Shown: positions 15,647 to 25,708, counted from the stretch's first letter. The stretch: 60,141 nucleotides of DNA from an uncultured Geobacteraceae bacterium (GCA_903852495.1 CAINRC010000139.1:1-60141); one strand, 5' to 3'. The notes: generated by a model not told the origin, from the sequence alone. Program-made: numbers and translations.

Positions 15647-18145
15647 TCAGTATTTCGTCCTCAAAACATCACGTAGCGGCAGTATACGAGGATATGGTGA
15701 CGTTCTTCCAACATTTGCAATTGGCTTGTTTCTCACGTCTGATTCAAAACACTCAATCTTGTCCATCAGCGATTCACCCCGCCACTCTTGTGACTCTGAA
15801 ACAGGATCACTGGCCGTTTTGAACAAAGCATAAATATGTTCTTCATCATCATGTCCGGCAAAAGCCTCCCAGGCCACTACTCCCTGGCCCTTCGCATGCT
15901 GTTTCAGTTCGATCCGCAACTGAGATCGGGTAAATATCCGAAAGCCGGATTCACGTAGGCATAGAAATCCCGAAGCCACTTCGCCGCCATGAGTTCGCAT
16001 GATGATCCGCCTTACACTTGCAAGGTTGGGATGAACATGCAGTGCTCCTTGACGCCTCCCTAACCGTACATAAACAAAACCATTCTCATGGCGAGCAAGC
16101 GCAAGCTGGGCAGTGTTTTCATACCAAGCGATCAGCACCATCTCTTCTGCAGGCGGCAGTGCGCGGTAACCCCTACCGTATATATCCGATTCTGACAGGG
16201 CCATCGACCCGTAATTTACCGGCTGCTCTTTCGCGGTGTAGGCTTCTGCCAGGTGATAGGTGACACGCTCCCGCGCTGTGGTGCGGTTGGCGAGATGCTC
16301 AATGATGTCGTCGAGAAACTTTGCTACCGAATCAATCCCACCCGCTTCGCCTTCCGCATTCGGACGGATGGCAAATGCTCCAAGTCCCGGCAAAATCTCA
16401 TGAAAACAGTTGTAAGGAGATATATTATCGCCCGGGTTGCCGGGATAGAGGACGTATGCTCCGGCGGTGCGCCTGACGGCATCACGGTACGCGTGCATTT
16501 TCAGCAGATCGGAATACTTTGCCGCCGTACGGTTTTCCTGTACGGCTTCCGTATCTCTTTCGAATGCCTCATCGTCTGTTATGTCGCCGAGCAGTTCGCG
16601 AATGTTGTCGACACGGTATTTTGCATCAAAGTGGACATGAGCCATCAGCTCGTTCCGCTCTGCTTCTTCCCGTGAGTACTCAGCCGGCCAGATGCTGATG
16701 GTATAATCCGGCTGCACACCGCGCGTCCAACTACCGGCTTTGCCCTGCTCTGATCGGGGCGAAAACTTGCGGTTAAAATGGAACTCCGCCTTCAGCCGGC
16801 GGCTCGCCTTGTTGGACCATACGCCGGCAACCGGCGTGCGCAACTCCACACCGCGCTTGAGCATCAATTGCGGTGGTGCTTTGTCTTTGTTCACAATAAT
16901 CGAGTGAAGTGCCTGTTCGCAGGTAAACCTTTGCCGGAACAGTTTTTCCAGCTGAAAGAACAACCAGTATTCGTACAGGGTCGCTACGTTGCGGGCACCG
17001 GCATGGAAAACATCCGCAGAACCTTCCCATACAAGCTGTGCCCCGGCATGAAACTGCAGCCAGAAATGCAACAATTCCCGATAACCGGCCTTGCGCTGCA
17101 ACACAGGGCTACCGATCGGTACAACAACCGGCGCCGAGACATCCGGGAGAAAGCCGCGGCCAAGCTGCGTTTCCAGCATACCGCGCAGCCGGTTCGCGTC
17201 ACCAAGCAGCCTGCGCGTTTCCGGTTTTTCACGGTCTGCAGGTTTGCGAGACAGCTGTGATGCCACATCGGCAAGAAAGTCGCGGAATTCAGCCAGCACC
17301 ATTTTGATAAAGCGATTCTCTGCCGTATCAAGAAAATCGGTGCGCGATTGAACTGAGATCCGGGCCGGGAGGGAGCGGATGTTAGCGGTATATAGCGGAT
17401 GTGATTCGGGCACTGAAACGCGGCGTGCCGCCGTGGCAACCTGCCGCGCAAAATCCCTGCCAGGCTTGAAAGGGCGGGAGATGTCCCGCTCTTCGCGGTT
17501 GTCCTCCAGACGCCGATGGGGATTGCGCAGGATTTCATCCACTGCGGCGCGGAATGGAGATGATTCCAGGGTATGCCGAAGAAATTCGAGCTGCTGCTCC
17601 AGGATGCGGGAGTCTTTCTGCCAGAGGGTATCAAGTTTCAGGCGGGTGGGTGCGCGGCAGTCCATAAGGAGTCCGGCGCACCTGTCGGAAATGAATGACA
17701 GCATTCCCCGGTAATGTTCCCGGTAGCCGAGTTTGACCGAACGTACTTCAACGCTGCCGCAAGCGAGAGGAATATCGGGGGAATTACGTCTGATTACCGT
17801 GAGTGACAGCAAACCGCAGTAATCCTGCGGCTCAATCAGGCCCCGATCGCCCCGGTCTTCTTCAACAGGGCTCGGCTGCACTCCGCGATGCGGCAACAGC
17901 GCCAGGTCGTCCCATGCACCTTCAGCAGGTTTCAGGCGGTATTCGTAGCGTCCGCGTTCCCGCAGCTGCAGGCGCTCTTCACTATTCCGTCCCGCCTCCT
18001 CGGCAGAAAACATCAGCAGCGATTTCTGCGCGACTGACGAAGGCTCTGGCTGCTTGGCTAGTGTCACAATTTCGACCGTTGCCAACAGACGCCCCTCCGG
18101 GGTCCTGCACTCGACCCATTCATGCTGCCGCGTTTCAGCAGCCAC
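15647..18145 (-). CDS. McrC-like DUF2357/PD-(D/E)XK nuclease subunit
   Basis: 832 residues from the GTG at 18145, directly after the McrB-like stop (GAGG 7 nt upstream). The middle (about 130-450) has the DUF2357 helical pattern (TAENRFIKMVLAEFRDFL; NVATLYEYWLFFQLEKLF). The nuclease core follows, with PDYTISI and HVHFDAKYRV supplying the acidic residue and D-x-K of a PD-(D/E)XK site. About 180 residues beyond the nuclease form an extra domain. In LlaJI- and McrBC-type systems this subunit is recruited to DNA by the McrB-like motor and cuts it. It is the last gene of the methyltransferase-McrB-McrC operon. Confidence 0.82.
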   Translation of the reverse strand: MAAETRQHEWVECRTPEGRLLATVEIVTLAKQPEPSSVAQKSLLMFSAEEAGRNSEERLQLRERGRYEYRLKPAEGAWDDLALLPHRGVQPSPVEEDRGDRGLIEPQDYCGLLSLTVIRRNSPDIPLACGSVEVRSVKLGYREHYRGMLSFISDRCAGLLMDCRAPTRLKLDTLWQKDSRILEQQLEFLRHTLESSPFRAAVDEILRNPHRRLEDNREERDISRPFKPGRDFARQVATAARRVSVPESHPLYTANIRSLPARISVQSRTDFLDTAENRFIKMVLAEFRDFLADVASQLSRKPADREKPETRRLLGDANRLRGMLETQLGRGFLPDVSAPVVVPIGSPVLQRKAGYRELLHFWLQFHAGAQLVWEGSADVFHAGARNVATLYEYWLFFQLEKLFRQRFTCEQALHSIIVNKDKAPPQLMLKRGVELRTPVAGVWSNKASRRLKAEFHFNRKFSPRSEQGKAGSWTRGVQPDYTISIWPAEYSREEAERNELMAHVHFDAKYRVDNIRELLGDITDDEAFERDTEAVQENRTAAKYSDLLKMHAYRDAVRRTAGAYVLYPGNPGDNISPYNCFHEILPGLGAFAIRPNAEGEAGGIDSVAKFLDDIIEHLANRTTARERVTYHLAEAYTAKEQPVNYGSMALSESDIYGRGYRALPPAEEMVLIAWYENTAQLALARHENGFVYVRLGRRQGALHVHPNLASVRRIIMRTHGGEVASGFLCLRESGFRIFTRSQLRIELKQHAKGQGVVAWEAFAGHDDEEHIYALFKTASDPVSESQEWRGESLMDKIECFESDVRNKPIANVGRTSPYPRILPLRDVLRTKY

Positions 18146-18146
18146 G

Positions 18147-20066
18147 CTATGCCTCGGAGAAGGTTACAAACTGATCGCGCACCAGCTTCCGCCACATCCG
18201 CATCACCTTGTCAAAGCTCAACGGATAGCGTGCCGCAGCAGCCGGATCATCGGCATTGATAATCGCAAGCGTTGACCAGAGTAGCTCCGGCCCGTACTTT
18301 GCCTCATCCTGCGCCTGGCTTGCCTCGCGGAGTTGTTCGGCAAAATTCTTGCCGTCCCGGTCAACACGCTCCGCCCCGCAGGCCCAGGCCAGCGCCCACA
18401 ACAGGCCTTCCAGTTTTGATCGTGAACCATGCAACTTGGGCAGAATCTTCTGAACAACAACCGCATCCATGGCGCCGTCGAACCATTCGCCGTTATCGTC
18501 CGCATAACCGCCAAGCTGATTGTAGAAATGGATAAAGCGGGCCGTCTCGTAGCTGGTGCGATAGCCGAATTCAGCGTTATGCTCGCGCAGCAGGTTGAAG
18601 AACAGCAGCATCTCTCCTTCAAAGTCCGCTTTAACGATAGTAGGGACTTCACGCCCCTTGTCACCGGCAGCCTCTACAAATCCGCTACCAAAACCGATAC
18701 CTTTGCCGTCCAGCTCCTCAAGCCTGGGGGCCTTGGGCGAGCGGAGAAACGTTGTCAACTCGGCAGGCTCCATCCTGAATTCGATGACATTGGCGCGGTC
18801 CAGCACCTTGGGCGAGAACATATAGGTTGTCTCGTCCACGTTTACCGTGCCGATGATGAACAGGTTGTCCGGCAGGCGCAGCTTGCGCGGCACCGCCCCG
18901 CCGTCAGTCATACGCTCCGGCCCCTCGTACAGCGGTATTTCCTCACCAGATTCTATCGCCGATAGCATGTCGGCAAAATAGCGCTCCACATGGGATAGAT
19001 TCATTTCGTCCAGTATCAGGAAGTGCGGGATAGCAACATTTGCGGAGTCAAGGGCGTGGCGGATAAGTTCAAGAGGGGGCTTGGTTATGTAAACTCCAGC
19101 TTCCAGGCCGTTCGGGTAACCGATAATGTTTTCGTTGCCGGTCCAATCTGCTCCGACCGGTACAAGCGCGTAATAAGGGTTGGGGTTCTTACCTTGTGAG
19201 TGGTCGGCATCATCGATCCAGCCTGGATCGGGAGTGATCCAGCGGGCGAAAGCCTGGGCTATTTTTGTTTTACCCGAACCGGCGAGACCGGTGAGGACAA
19301 GGAAGCGCTTGGATATGCAGGCAGAGCTGAATCTCAACATGAGTGAAGTGCTGAAATTTAAATTCGAATACGGCAAATCATTTATGAATGCATTAATAAA
19401 CCCTTCTAGCGAAGTTTGGTCAATTATGGGGGCATCTGGAATCAATTCTATCAGCTCTGGACAATTAACCTCCATCTGCATTCTGACATTTGCGTCCAAA
19501 TCGGCAAACATGCCCAATAAAGATCGAAACCTAAAAAGCTTTGTTTCTTCAATGTCGTTAGGCAGAAAAAAGCGGACACAATTATGAGCTTGAGGAGCCT
19601 GGCCTAGTCCAAATATACGTATATCTTCAATTTTAGACTCTTTGAAATATCTCGAAAGTTTTATAGTTTCGTTGTCAAGGAAGCGTATGAGTTTCAGAAC
19701 AACAACTACTCTCAAGGCACAACGGGCAGTATTCCCTTCGCCTGTCAGATGCAATTGACCCACTTTGCCGAGACCAACAATACCTCTTAAATTATCTCCT
19801 CCATTTGGGTCGTCTGATCCCACTAACAAAATTATGTAATCATTCTCGCGAATTATTAACTGCCCCGTTTCAATAGGGGGTTGCCCAAATTCTATTACCA
19901 CCTCATCAGGCACAGTACTAGACCCAAAGGTCGCTGCGTAATATTCTCTATAATCTTGATCCAGCTCTACACCACTAATATTGACATCAGGAGGTAACAA
20001 TGTTCCACGCGGCATATTTCGTCTATGCGATCTTGGAGCTATTCTGCATACAAAAACATTTGGCAC
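18147..20066 (-). CDS. McrB-like AAA+ motor of a restriction system
   Basis: About 639 residues from the GTG at 20066, chosen because AGGAGG lies 6 nt upstream, within the methyltransferase tail; an ATG 21 bp earlier is possible. The N-terminal 200 residues are not assigned but have a PUA/EVE-like pattern (DYIILLVGSDD...LRGIVGLGKV), fitting a DNA-reading domain. The AAA+ core has Walker A GLAGSGKTK, Walker B FLILDEMNLSHVERYF and the McrB-specific GTVNVDETTYMFSPKVLDRANVIEF. McrB motors use GTP (some ATP) to translocate and activate the McrC nuclease. It is placed between methyltransferase and nuclease. Confidence 0.88.
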   Translation of the reverse strand: MPNVFVCRIAPRSHRRNMPRGTLLPPDVNISGVELDQDYREYYAATFGSSTVPDEVVIEFGQPPIETGQLIIRENDYIILLVGSDDPNGGDNLRGIVGLGKVGQLHLTGEGNTARCALRVVVVLKLIRFLDNETIKLSRYFKESKIEDIRIFGLGQAPQAHNCVRFFLPNDIEETKLFRFRSLLGMFADLDANVRMQMEVNCPELIELIPDAPIIDQTSLEGFINAFINDLPYSNLNFSTSLMLRFSSACISKRFLVLTGLAGSGKTKIAQAFARWITPDPGWIDDADHSQGKNPNPYYALVPVGADWTGNENIIGYPNGLEAGVYITKPPLELIRHALDSANVAIPHFLILDEMNLSHVERYFADMLSAIESGEEIPLYEGPERMTDGGAVPRKLRLPDNLFIIGTVNVDETTYMFSPKVLDRANVIEFRMEPAELTTFLRSPKAPRLEELDGKGIGFGSGFVEAAGDKGREVPTIVKADFEGEMLLFFNLLREHNAEFGYRTSYETARFIHFYNQLGGYADDNGEWFDGAMDAVVVQKILPKLHGSRSKLEGLLWALAWACGAERVDRDGKNFAEQLREASQAQDEAKYGPELLWSTLAIINADDPAAAARYPLSFDKVMRMWRKLVRDQFVTFSEA

Positions 20067-20083
20067 GATATTCCTCCTAGATT

Positions 20084-21067
20084 TCAATCAATTGGATTTA
20101 TAGTCAGTGATCGTACTATGCGCTCGCCAATCCATTCTGCAACAGGTACAGAAACAGCATTGCCTAACGCCTTATATCTGAGGCCATCAATGTCATCGTC
20201 ACTAGCAAATAGTCCATCTGGAATAGTCCAACCAGTTGGGAACCCCTGAAGACGCTCGCATTCTTCTGGTGTTAATCTACGAACTTTGCTTTTGTATGGT
20301 ATATAAGTTCTGCTCCAATCGGTACCTGTATGCCTGCCACTGGTTGCGGCAAGGCAGAAAGCAAGTTTTGGAATAATTGGAACCTCCTTCTTCACTCTTT
20401 TTGTTCCTCCATTACTGCCAGAATTTTCAGCGCACTCAATAAAGGGGGAAACAGTTTTCTTCCCTGACCTTCCACTCTTCTCAAGATGCCTCGCGCCGCA
20501 TTCGGGCTCAAAAAGTATTTCTGAGGTACGTCTTGGGTCGTTATAGCATCCAACAATGTAGACTCGTTGACGAGACTGGGGTACTCCGAAGTATCTACTG
20601 TTAAGCACACGCCACCCCACGCCATACCCGATGTCGGCCAGCGTTTGAAGGACGATTCCAAAATCTCGTCCTTCGTGCGAATTGAGAAGACCTGGGACGT
20701 TTTCGAGAAGAATTGTTCGGGGACGATGCCTGCTAAGTAGCTCAGCAAATTCATAAAACAATCCAGTTCGTTCCCCTCTAAGCCCAGCTCTTGGCCTTGC
20801 GCTCGCCAAAGAGACATCTTGGCATGGAAATCCTGCAGACCATATTTGTGCTTTTGGGATGTTGTCATTTTCAAATACCTCTCTAATGTCTGTATCACGC
20901 TTGATGTTTGGCCAATGATGATTGAGTATATTTTGGCAGTATTTTTCAATCTCGCATTGGTATACGGTCTCTATTCCAGCATTTTCAAATCCGAGATCTA
21001 TTCCGCCGATTCCAGCAAAAAACGAGGCGACTTTATACCCGTATAACCTCTTCTTGATTGAGTGCAT
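20084..21067 (-). CDS. DNA (cytosine-5) methyltransferase
   Basis: 327 residues from the ATG at 21067 (GGAGA and AGGG upstream); an earlier ATG at 21091 lacks a ribosome site. C5-methyltransferase motifs in order: SFFAGIGGIDLGFENAG (I), GFPCQDVS (IV, catalytic Cys), LLENVPG (VI), QSRQRVYIVG (VIII), RRLTPEECERLQGFP (IX) and GNAVSVPVAEWIG (X). A target-recognition stretch lies between VIII and IX. It would protect host DNA from the McrBC-like pair that follows 17 nt later; LlaJI-type systems carry two C5 methyltransferases, whereas only one is present here. Confidence 0.93.
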   Translation of the reverse strand: MHSIKKRLYGYKVASFFAGIGGIDLGFENAGIETVYQCEIEKYCQNILNHHWPNIKRDTDIREVFENDNIPKAQIWSAGFPCQDVSLASARPRAGLRGERTGLFYEFAELLSRHRPRTILLENVPGLLNSHEGRDFGIVLQTLADIGYGVGWRVLNSRYFGVPQSRQRVYIVGCYNDPRRTSEILFEPECGARHLEKSGRSGKKTVSPFIECAENSGSNGGTKRVKKEVPIIPKLAFCLAATSGRHTGTDWSRTYIPYKSKVRRLTPEECERLQGFPTGWTIPDGLFASDDDIDGLRYKALGNAVSVPVAEWIGERIVRSLTINPID

Positions 21068-21152
21068 GAACCCTAATTCTCCCTTTATCATCTATTGTAT
21101 CAGCATTTTGCTTTTATCCAAAAAACCAGCCCTCTCTCCCCATCCGTCCCAA

Positions 21153-22196
21153 TCAACCCTTTTTCATCGCTTCCATTCCTTTTATTGCCGTTTTTTGCAG
21201 CTGCTGAATATCCTGCTCCAACTCCTTCATACTTACTTCCCGCTGAATCTGCCGCTGCATTTCACGATATTTACCGAGCTCAAGCGCCGACTTTTCCAGC
21301 GCCATCTGGTGGCTGATCTTTCCGGCATTGGTGAGCAGCTCGCGGCCATTGAGCTGAATTATCGCGTCCAGACGGGCAATCCAGTCGTTCATATACATAG
21401 GCAATTGCTGTAGCGCCATGGTTTCGGCAAAGGCCAAGTATTGCTCCACCAGCAGACCGAGCAGTTTTATCTCATTTTCGGCCAGATAGTTTTTCGCGAT
21501 GCTCACATCACTTTTGCGCACCGCCGGTTCGCCTTTCTTGTCAAAAGACTGCATCCCCATGAGTGGCAACGCAGCATCGGCTCGGCGGTATACTAATTCC
21601 GCCGCAGTCTGCTGACTGATGGCCCAAAGCAGCTTGTTTTGAACCACCTTGAAAAACTCGATGGTCTTTTCGTCCGCCGGATTGTAGTCGATGCTGGTCG
21701 TGTAAATATCCTTGATCTTCTGGTAAAAGAAGCGTTCCGAAAGGCGGATTTCACGGATTCGCTCCTGCAGTTCGGTGAAATAGTTCATGGAACTGCCGCT
21801 CTTGAAGCGCTCGTCGTTTAGGGCAAACCCTTTGACGATATATTCCTTCAGCCGCTGGGTGGCCCAGGTGCGAAACTGGGTTCCCTGCGGAGATTTGACC
21901 CGGTAGCCGTCGGAGATAATCACGTCGAGGCTGTAGAAGTTGACCTCCTGCGACTGGGTTTTTCCTTCTATGGCGCCATGTCGGGTGGTTATCCGGAATT
22001 TCCGGACAACCACCTGTTCGTCAAGTTCACCCTCTTCAAAGATGTTACGGATATGTTCCGAGATGGTTTTTTTACTTTTGCCGAACAATTGCGCCATGTG
22101 TTCCTGCGACAGCCATACTGTCTCATCCTCCAGTCGAACGTCGATCTTGATCGTCCCGTCCGGCGCCTGATAGATAAGCATTTCGGAATTATTCAT
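21153..22196 (-). CDS. rhuM: RhuM family protein
   Basis: 347 residues. Starts MNNSEMLIYQAPDGTIKIDV and continues with ETVWLSQEHMAQLFGKS, the RhuM/phage-antirepressor-like DNA-binding start, then VNFYSLDVIISDGYRVKSPQG and QFRTWATQRLKEYIVKGFALND, all hallmarks of this family. The C-terminal half is helical. AAGGATTG precedes the ATG. RhuM proteins are common in genomic islands and often sit beside restriction systems; the biochemical role is unknown. It is on the same strand as the restriction operon but 85 bp upstream of the methyltransferase start. Confidence 0.88.
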   Translation of the reverse strand: MNNSEMLIYQAPDGTIKIDVRLEDETVWLSQEHMAQLFGKSKKTISEHIRNIFEEGELDEQVVVRKFRITTRHGAIEGKTQSQEVNFYSLDVIISDGYRVKSPQGTQFRTWATQRLKEYIVKGFALNDERFKSGSSMNYFTELQERIREIRLSERFFYQKIKDIYTTSIDYNPADEKTIEFFKVVQNKLLWAISQQTAAELVYRRADAALPLMGMQSFDKKGEPAVRKSDVSIAKNYLAENEIKLLGLLVEQYLAFAETMALQQLPMYMNDWIARLDAIIQLNGRELLTNAGKISHQMALEKSALELGKYREMQRQIQREVSMKELEQDIQQLQKTAIKGMEAMKKG

Positions 22197-22273
22197 TATC
22201 CAATCCTTACGATTAATTAAGTTCTGATGCCACTCAATCAGAATAGCATAAGCGTATGACAGCTTACGTCATT

Positions 22274-23617
22274 TCAGCGGTTATTGTTCACTCCCGACGG
22301 TAAAAACTCCATCGCATCTTCCAGCCCCAGGGCACGATACTCCACCTGGTATCCCTGATATTCCTGCAGCAGTCGTTCAGCTTTGTGCTGCAGGGCCGGC
22401 AGACTGATGCGGGACTTGTTCCGTTTGATCTCGGCAATCACCAGTACTTTACGAAGATCGTTGACCGCAACCAGGTCGATCTCGTTCTTGTTGCCACGCT
22501 CCCAGTAGCTGCCGATTCGGTTATATTTGCCGCTGGCAGCATACAGGTCGTGAAAGAAGCGCTCCAGGATCTTGCCGGACCAGGTGGCGTAATCGCGTTC
22601 GATGATCTCGCGGACATATCCGAAGTTGCCGGTCTCGATCGCTGACAGGTTGCGGTAGATAAAGCGGAACCAGAAGCTGAGGAAATTATCGCGAAGATAA
22701 TACTTCTGCAACCTACCGCCCGGCTTGGCGTTGATCGGGCGGTGCTTGGCAATCAGGGCATATTCGTCTTCCAGTTTGGCCAGGTATGCGCCGCTGTGAA
22801 TTTCCAACACCGATTCGATTTCGCTGCGGGCAGTTTTGCCGACGCTAATCAGCTCAAGAATGGAGAAGTAAGTGCCATACTCTCTGCCGAACTCTTCCAC
22901 CAACAGGTTCTTCCCCTCGGCAAGAAAGGGTGAATGCTGCTTGAGAATAAAGTCGAGCATCTTCTTATGCGTCAGTGACTTGTTCTCGGCCAGCATCTCC
23001 AGATACTTGGGGAGTCCGCCAGTAATGGCGTAGCTGTCGAACAGGGACGGGGTATCACTGTGACCATGATCAGTCAGGACTTCATGGATAGCAGCGATGC
23101 TGAAGGGTTTGAGAAAGATGATCCGGTCGGCCCGGCCGAAGAGTGGTTCCTTGGCATCCTGAAAGATGCGGTGCATGAGAGAGTGAACCGAACCGATGCA
23201 GATCAGGTTCAGTTTGCAGGTTGCTTTGTTGCGGTCCCAGACACCCTGAATCTCGGAATAAACAGCCGGATTGATGCTGAAGAACTCCTGAAACTCGTCA
23301 ATGATCAGGGTGATACGTTCAGTGCGGGAAAGCTCGATCAACAGAGTGAAGATATCACGAAAATTGCGGATCTCACCAATAACCGGCAGGGTTCCGATAC
23401 GGCGGATCTCTTCTAGGTACTCCTGGCAGAGAAGGGATTCCGCCTTGCGAGAGACAAACAGATAGAGGTGTTTGGCAGATTTTGCCGATTCAAGAGCCAG
23501 GATCGTCTTGCCAACCCTACGGCGACCGGTGATGACGGTCATTCTGCCGGATGATGCCGACTGCTCATGGAGGTTGGCCAGCTCTTCAAGTTCGCTGACA
23601 CGATTGTAGAATTTCAT
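22274..23617 (-). CDS. AAA ATPase with DUF234-type nuclease-like domain
   Basis: 447 residues. Walker A GRRRVGKTILALESAK (31-46), Walker B LIIDEFQEFF, and the 'archaeal ATPase' pattern RADRIIFLKPFS...YAITGGLPKYLEML. The C-terminal part has NEIDLVAVND...VIAEIKRNK, a PD-(D/E)XK-like core as in DUF234 proteins. These ATPases are frequent in mobile and defence regions; function unknown. Monocistronic, with its promoter region shared with the divergent AlpA-like gene at 23813. Confidence 0.85.
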   Translation of the reverse strand: MKFYNRVSELEELANLHEQSASSGRMTVITGRRRVGKTILALESAKSAKHLYLFVSRKAESLLCQEYLEEIRRIGTLPVIGEIRNFRDIFTLLIELSRTERITLIIDEFQEFFSINPAVYSEIQGVWDRNKATCKLNLICIGSVHSLMHRIFQDAKEPLFGRADRIIFLKPFSIAAIHEVLTDHGHSDTPSLFDSYAITGGLPKYLEMLAENKSLTHKKMLDFILKQHSPFLAEGKNLLVEEFGREYGTYFSILELISVGKTARSEIESVLEIHSGAYLAKLEDEYALIAKHRPINAKPGGRLQKYYLRDNFLSFWFRFIYRNLSAIETGNFGYVREIIERDYATWSGKILERFFHDLYAASGKYNRIGSYWERGNKNEIDLVAVNDLRKVLVIAEIKRNKSRISLPALQHKAERLLQEYQGYQVEYRALGLEDAMEFLPSGVNNNR

Positions 23618-23812
23618 AGCCCCACACCACCGTCAATGTTTTAATGGTAATGGCGGTTACTGTAATTTATTTGCTATGCGTGTGCAACAGCTTTATTCGA
23701 CGAATAGCACATTTTCAGTATTTATTTTAATATGTAAGACACCCTGACGCGGGTAAATCTTGCAGCCTGCCGACTTGGCTCTCAGGCAGGTTGTGCCATT
23801 GGAGGTACCATT

Positions 23813-24157
23813 ATGCGTATTACTCTTGAACAAGACGATCTTCAGGCAATTGCAGAGGCGGTGGTCCGAAAACTGTCACCTCTGCTCATCAAAGTACAGG
23901 AAGCGGCAGAACGTCCCAAGTCAGTTGCGGCAAGGACTGTTCCGATAGTTATGCAAGAAGCTCCTCGCGCTACAAAGACTGCCGGTGATGTTATCCGTAG
24001 AAAAGAGCTTTGCCAGATTACAGGACTATCAATGACGACTCTTTGGCGGCAGGAGCGAGAGGGCTTTTTCCCGGCTCGCATCCGTCTTACAGATTACAGT
24101 GTCGGTTGGCGACGTAGTGAAGTCGAAGCATGGTTGGCGACACGGCAGGCAGTCTAA
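23813..24157 (+). CDS. AlpA-like transcriptional regulator
   Basis: 114 residues. The C-terminal 60 residues contain the AlpA/MerR-like HTH: VIRRKELCQITGLSMTTLWR followed by FFPARIRLTDYSVGWRRSEVEAWLA. The N-terminus is an extra helical extension. GGAGG lies 7 nt before the ATG. AlpA proteins regulate excision genes of integrative elements. It overlaps tail-to-tail by 4 nt with the next gene on the minus strand. Confidence 0.85.
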   Translation: MRITLEQDDLQAIAEAVVRKLSPLLIKVQEAAERPKSVAARTVPIVMQEAPRATKTAGDVIRRKELCQITGLSMTTLWRQEREGFFPARIRLTDYSVGWRRSEVEAWLATRQAV

Positions 24158-24876
24158 ATAATGGCAGTGTCGTCAGGTATATTTTGCTGCATACGTATCC
24201 TGCTGAATGCGGCTTGTGCCGTTTCCATCGGCAATTCTGTGGGGAGCAGCGGTGTGGCAGATCGCCAGTTGCTTTCCCCAACTTGGCGGAATCGACGAAT
24301 CGACTCCTCAATGGTAGCCTGGTTGATCTCATCAACGTGAACAACCATATTCAGCCCGGTACCATAGCAGTAGGAGCGGTCTGTCTCGAATGATTCAAAT
24401 ATTTCCGGCGGCTCGTTCTGAACGATCTCTTCAGCAAGTTTGTCTTGATACTCGATAAAGCTGAGCCCGCTGTATTTTTCATAGGCAAGTTTTGGCCTTT
24501 CGGCCATGCGGAACATACGATGGCCATTTGACCAGATCGGTTCAAACTTTATTTCCGCTTCTGCTGATTGTTCTTCAGGCGTCAGCAGATCCCAGGCCCG
24601 TGTGTGTGCCAACTCTTCCACTACGTCCCAGAACTCTCTGGCGGCGGTGATGATGGTGGCATTCCAGATGGTCAGCCCGTCACTGCCGAGGAAGTATGCA
24701 TCAGCCCATTGGTTGTACAAAGCGGGACGTCCCGGTTCGTTCAGGACATGATCACTTGTAAACTCTCCGCCATAAATTGAGGTGTCATTACGAATCTTCT
24801 GCCGCAGGCGGATGAAATTGTCACGCTGTTTACGACGGGAAAGTTGCCCGTATGGTGTCGTTTTCTTTTGTCTCAT
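24154..24876 (-). CDS. Hypothetical protein (240 aa)
   Basis: No family recognised. The start at 24876 follows GAGGGGC closely; a GTG 36 bp upstream is an alternative. The N-terminus is basic (QLSRRKQRDNFIRLRQKIRND); the middle has aromatic-rich segments (NQWADAYFLGSDGLTIWN, EFWDVVEELAHTRAWDLL) and an acidic C-terminus. Globular, no membrane segment. It probably forms an operon with the metallophosphoesterase 40 bp upstream. Confidence 0.7.
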   Translation of the reverse strand: MRQKKTTPYGQLSRRKQRDNFIRLRQKIRNDTSIYGGEFTSDHVLNEPGRPALYNQWADAYFLGSDGLTIWNATIITAAREFWDVVEELAHTRAWDLLTPEEQSAEAEIKFEPIWSNGHRMFRMAERPKLAYEKYSGLSFIEYQDKLAEEIVQNEPPEIFESFETDRSYCYGTGLNMVVHVDEINQATIEESIRRFRQVGESNWRSATPLLPTELPMETAQAAFSRIRMQQNIPDDTAII

Positions 24877-24916
24877 TTTGCCCCTCCTCAAAGCTTCACC
24901 AGTTATTTCCACTTGC

Positions 24917-25708
24917 TCATAGCTCGATCAGCAGCTGTTTGTCGTACTGTGGATTAACCTCCACATCCTTATATCCATAGGGATTCACAATCACTCGCGT
25001 ATTACCCAGTGCGTAGTCGAACGAGTTGTGCGTATGGCCGTGAATCCAGAGATCGGGGCCGTGGTCGATAATATCGCTGGAAATGTCGGTCATGAAGGCG
25101 CAATTGAGACTGTCTCCCCGGAACTTTTCATGGATGGAGAGCGGTGAAACCCCATGATGTGTTACCACGACAGTCTTTTTTCCTCCGGCGGCTGCCAGTG
25201 TATCGAAGATATAGCGCTTAGATTCCTGGAATAGATCGACTGTCTCTTCGGGCATGAGCCGCGTTCCGTCAGCCTTTTTGATCAACACAAAGTCATTCAT
25301 ATTCTTCCGGGCGTACTGCATCTTGAAGAAATCCTTCTCCCGGAAGTCTGTCCATAATGTTGCCCCGATAAATATGGCACCGTTGATCTCAACTGACTCA
25401 TTTTCAAGAAAATGGACATTTTTTGGAATCGACAGCTTGGCTTTCAGTTCATGGATACGCCCGAAGAAATCGTTATGGTAAAAAAAGTGATTTCCCTCCA
25501 CATAGGTGACTGCCAGGAAGCGCTTGGCAAGAAGGCTGATAACCTTGAGCCAGGTCTCCTGCTTGTGGGCCAATCCGATATCGCCAGCAACCAGAGCAAT
25601 GGTTTCCTGGTCGGTCGGCAATGGCGGAACCACCATTTCCAGAATGCGGGGAATCTTGTTGGGTTGCCAGAACTCGGCATGAATATCTGAAAAGGGTCGA
25701 ACCAGCAT
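24917..25708 (-). CDS. Metallophosphoesterase
   Basis: 263 residues from the ATG at 25708 (GGAG upstream). The calcineurin-like dimetal site is complete: SDIHAEFW, VAGDIG, VEGNH, VVTHHG and IHGHTHNSFDY. This type of phosphoesterase acts on phosphodiesters or phosphomonoesters; the substrate cannot be told. It is in the accessory island, downstream of the structured RNA gene and followed by the 240-aa protein. Confidence 0.88.
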   Translation of the reverse strand: MLVRPFSDIHAEFWQPNKIPRILEMVVPPLPTDQETIALVAGDIGLAHKQETWLKVISLLAKRFLAVTYVEGNHFFYHNDFFGRIHELKAKLSIPKNVHFLENESVEINGAIFIGATLWTDFREKDFFKMQYARKNMNDFVLIKKADGTRLMPEETVDLFQESKRYIFDTLAAAGGKKTVVVTHHGVSPLSIHEKFRGDSLNCAFMTDISSDIIDHGPDLWIHGHTHNSFDYALGNTRVIVNPYGYKDVEVNPQYDKQLLIEL

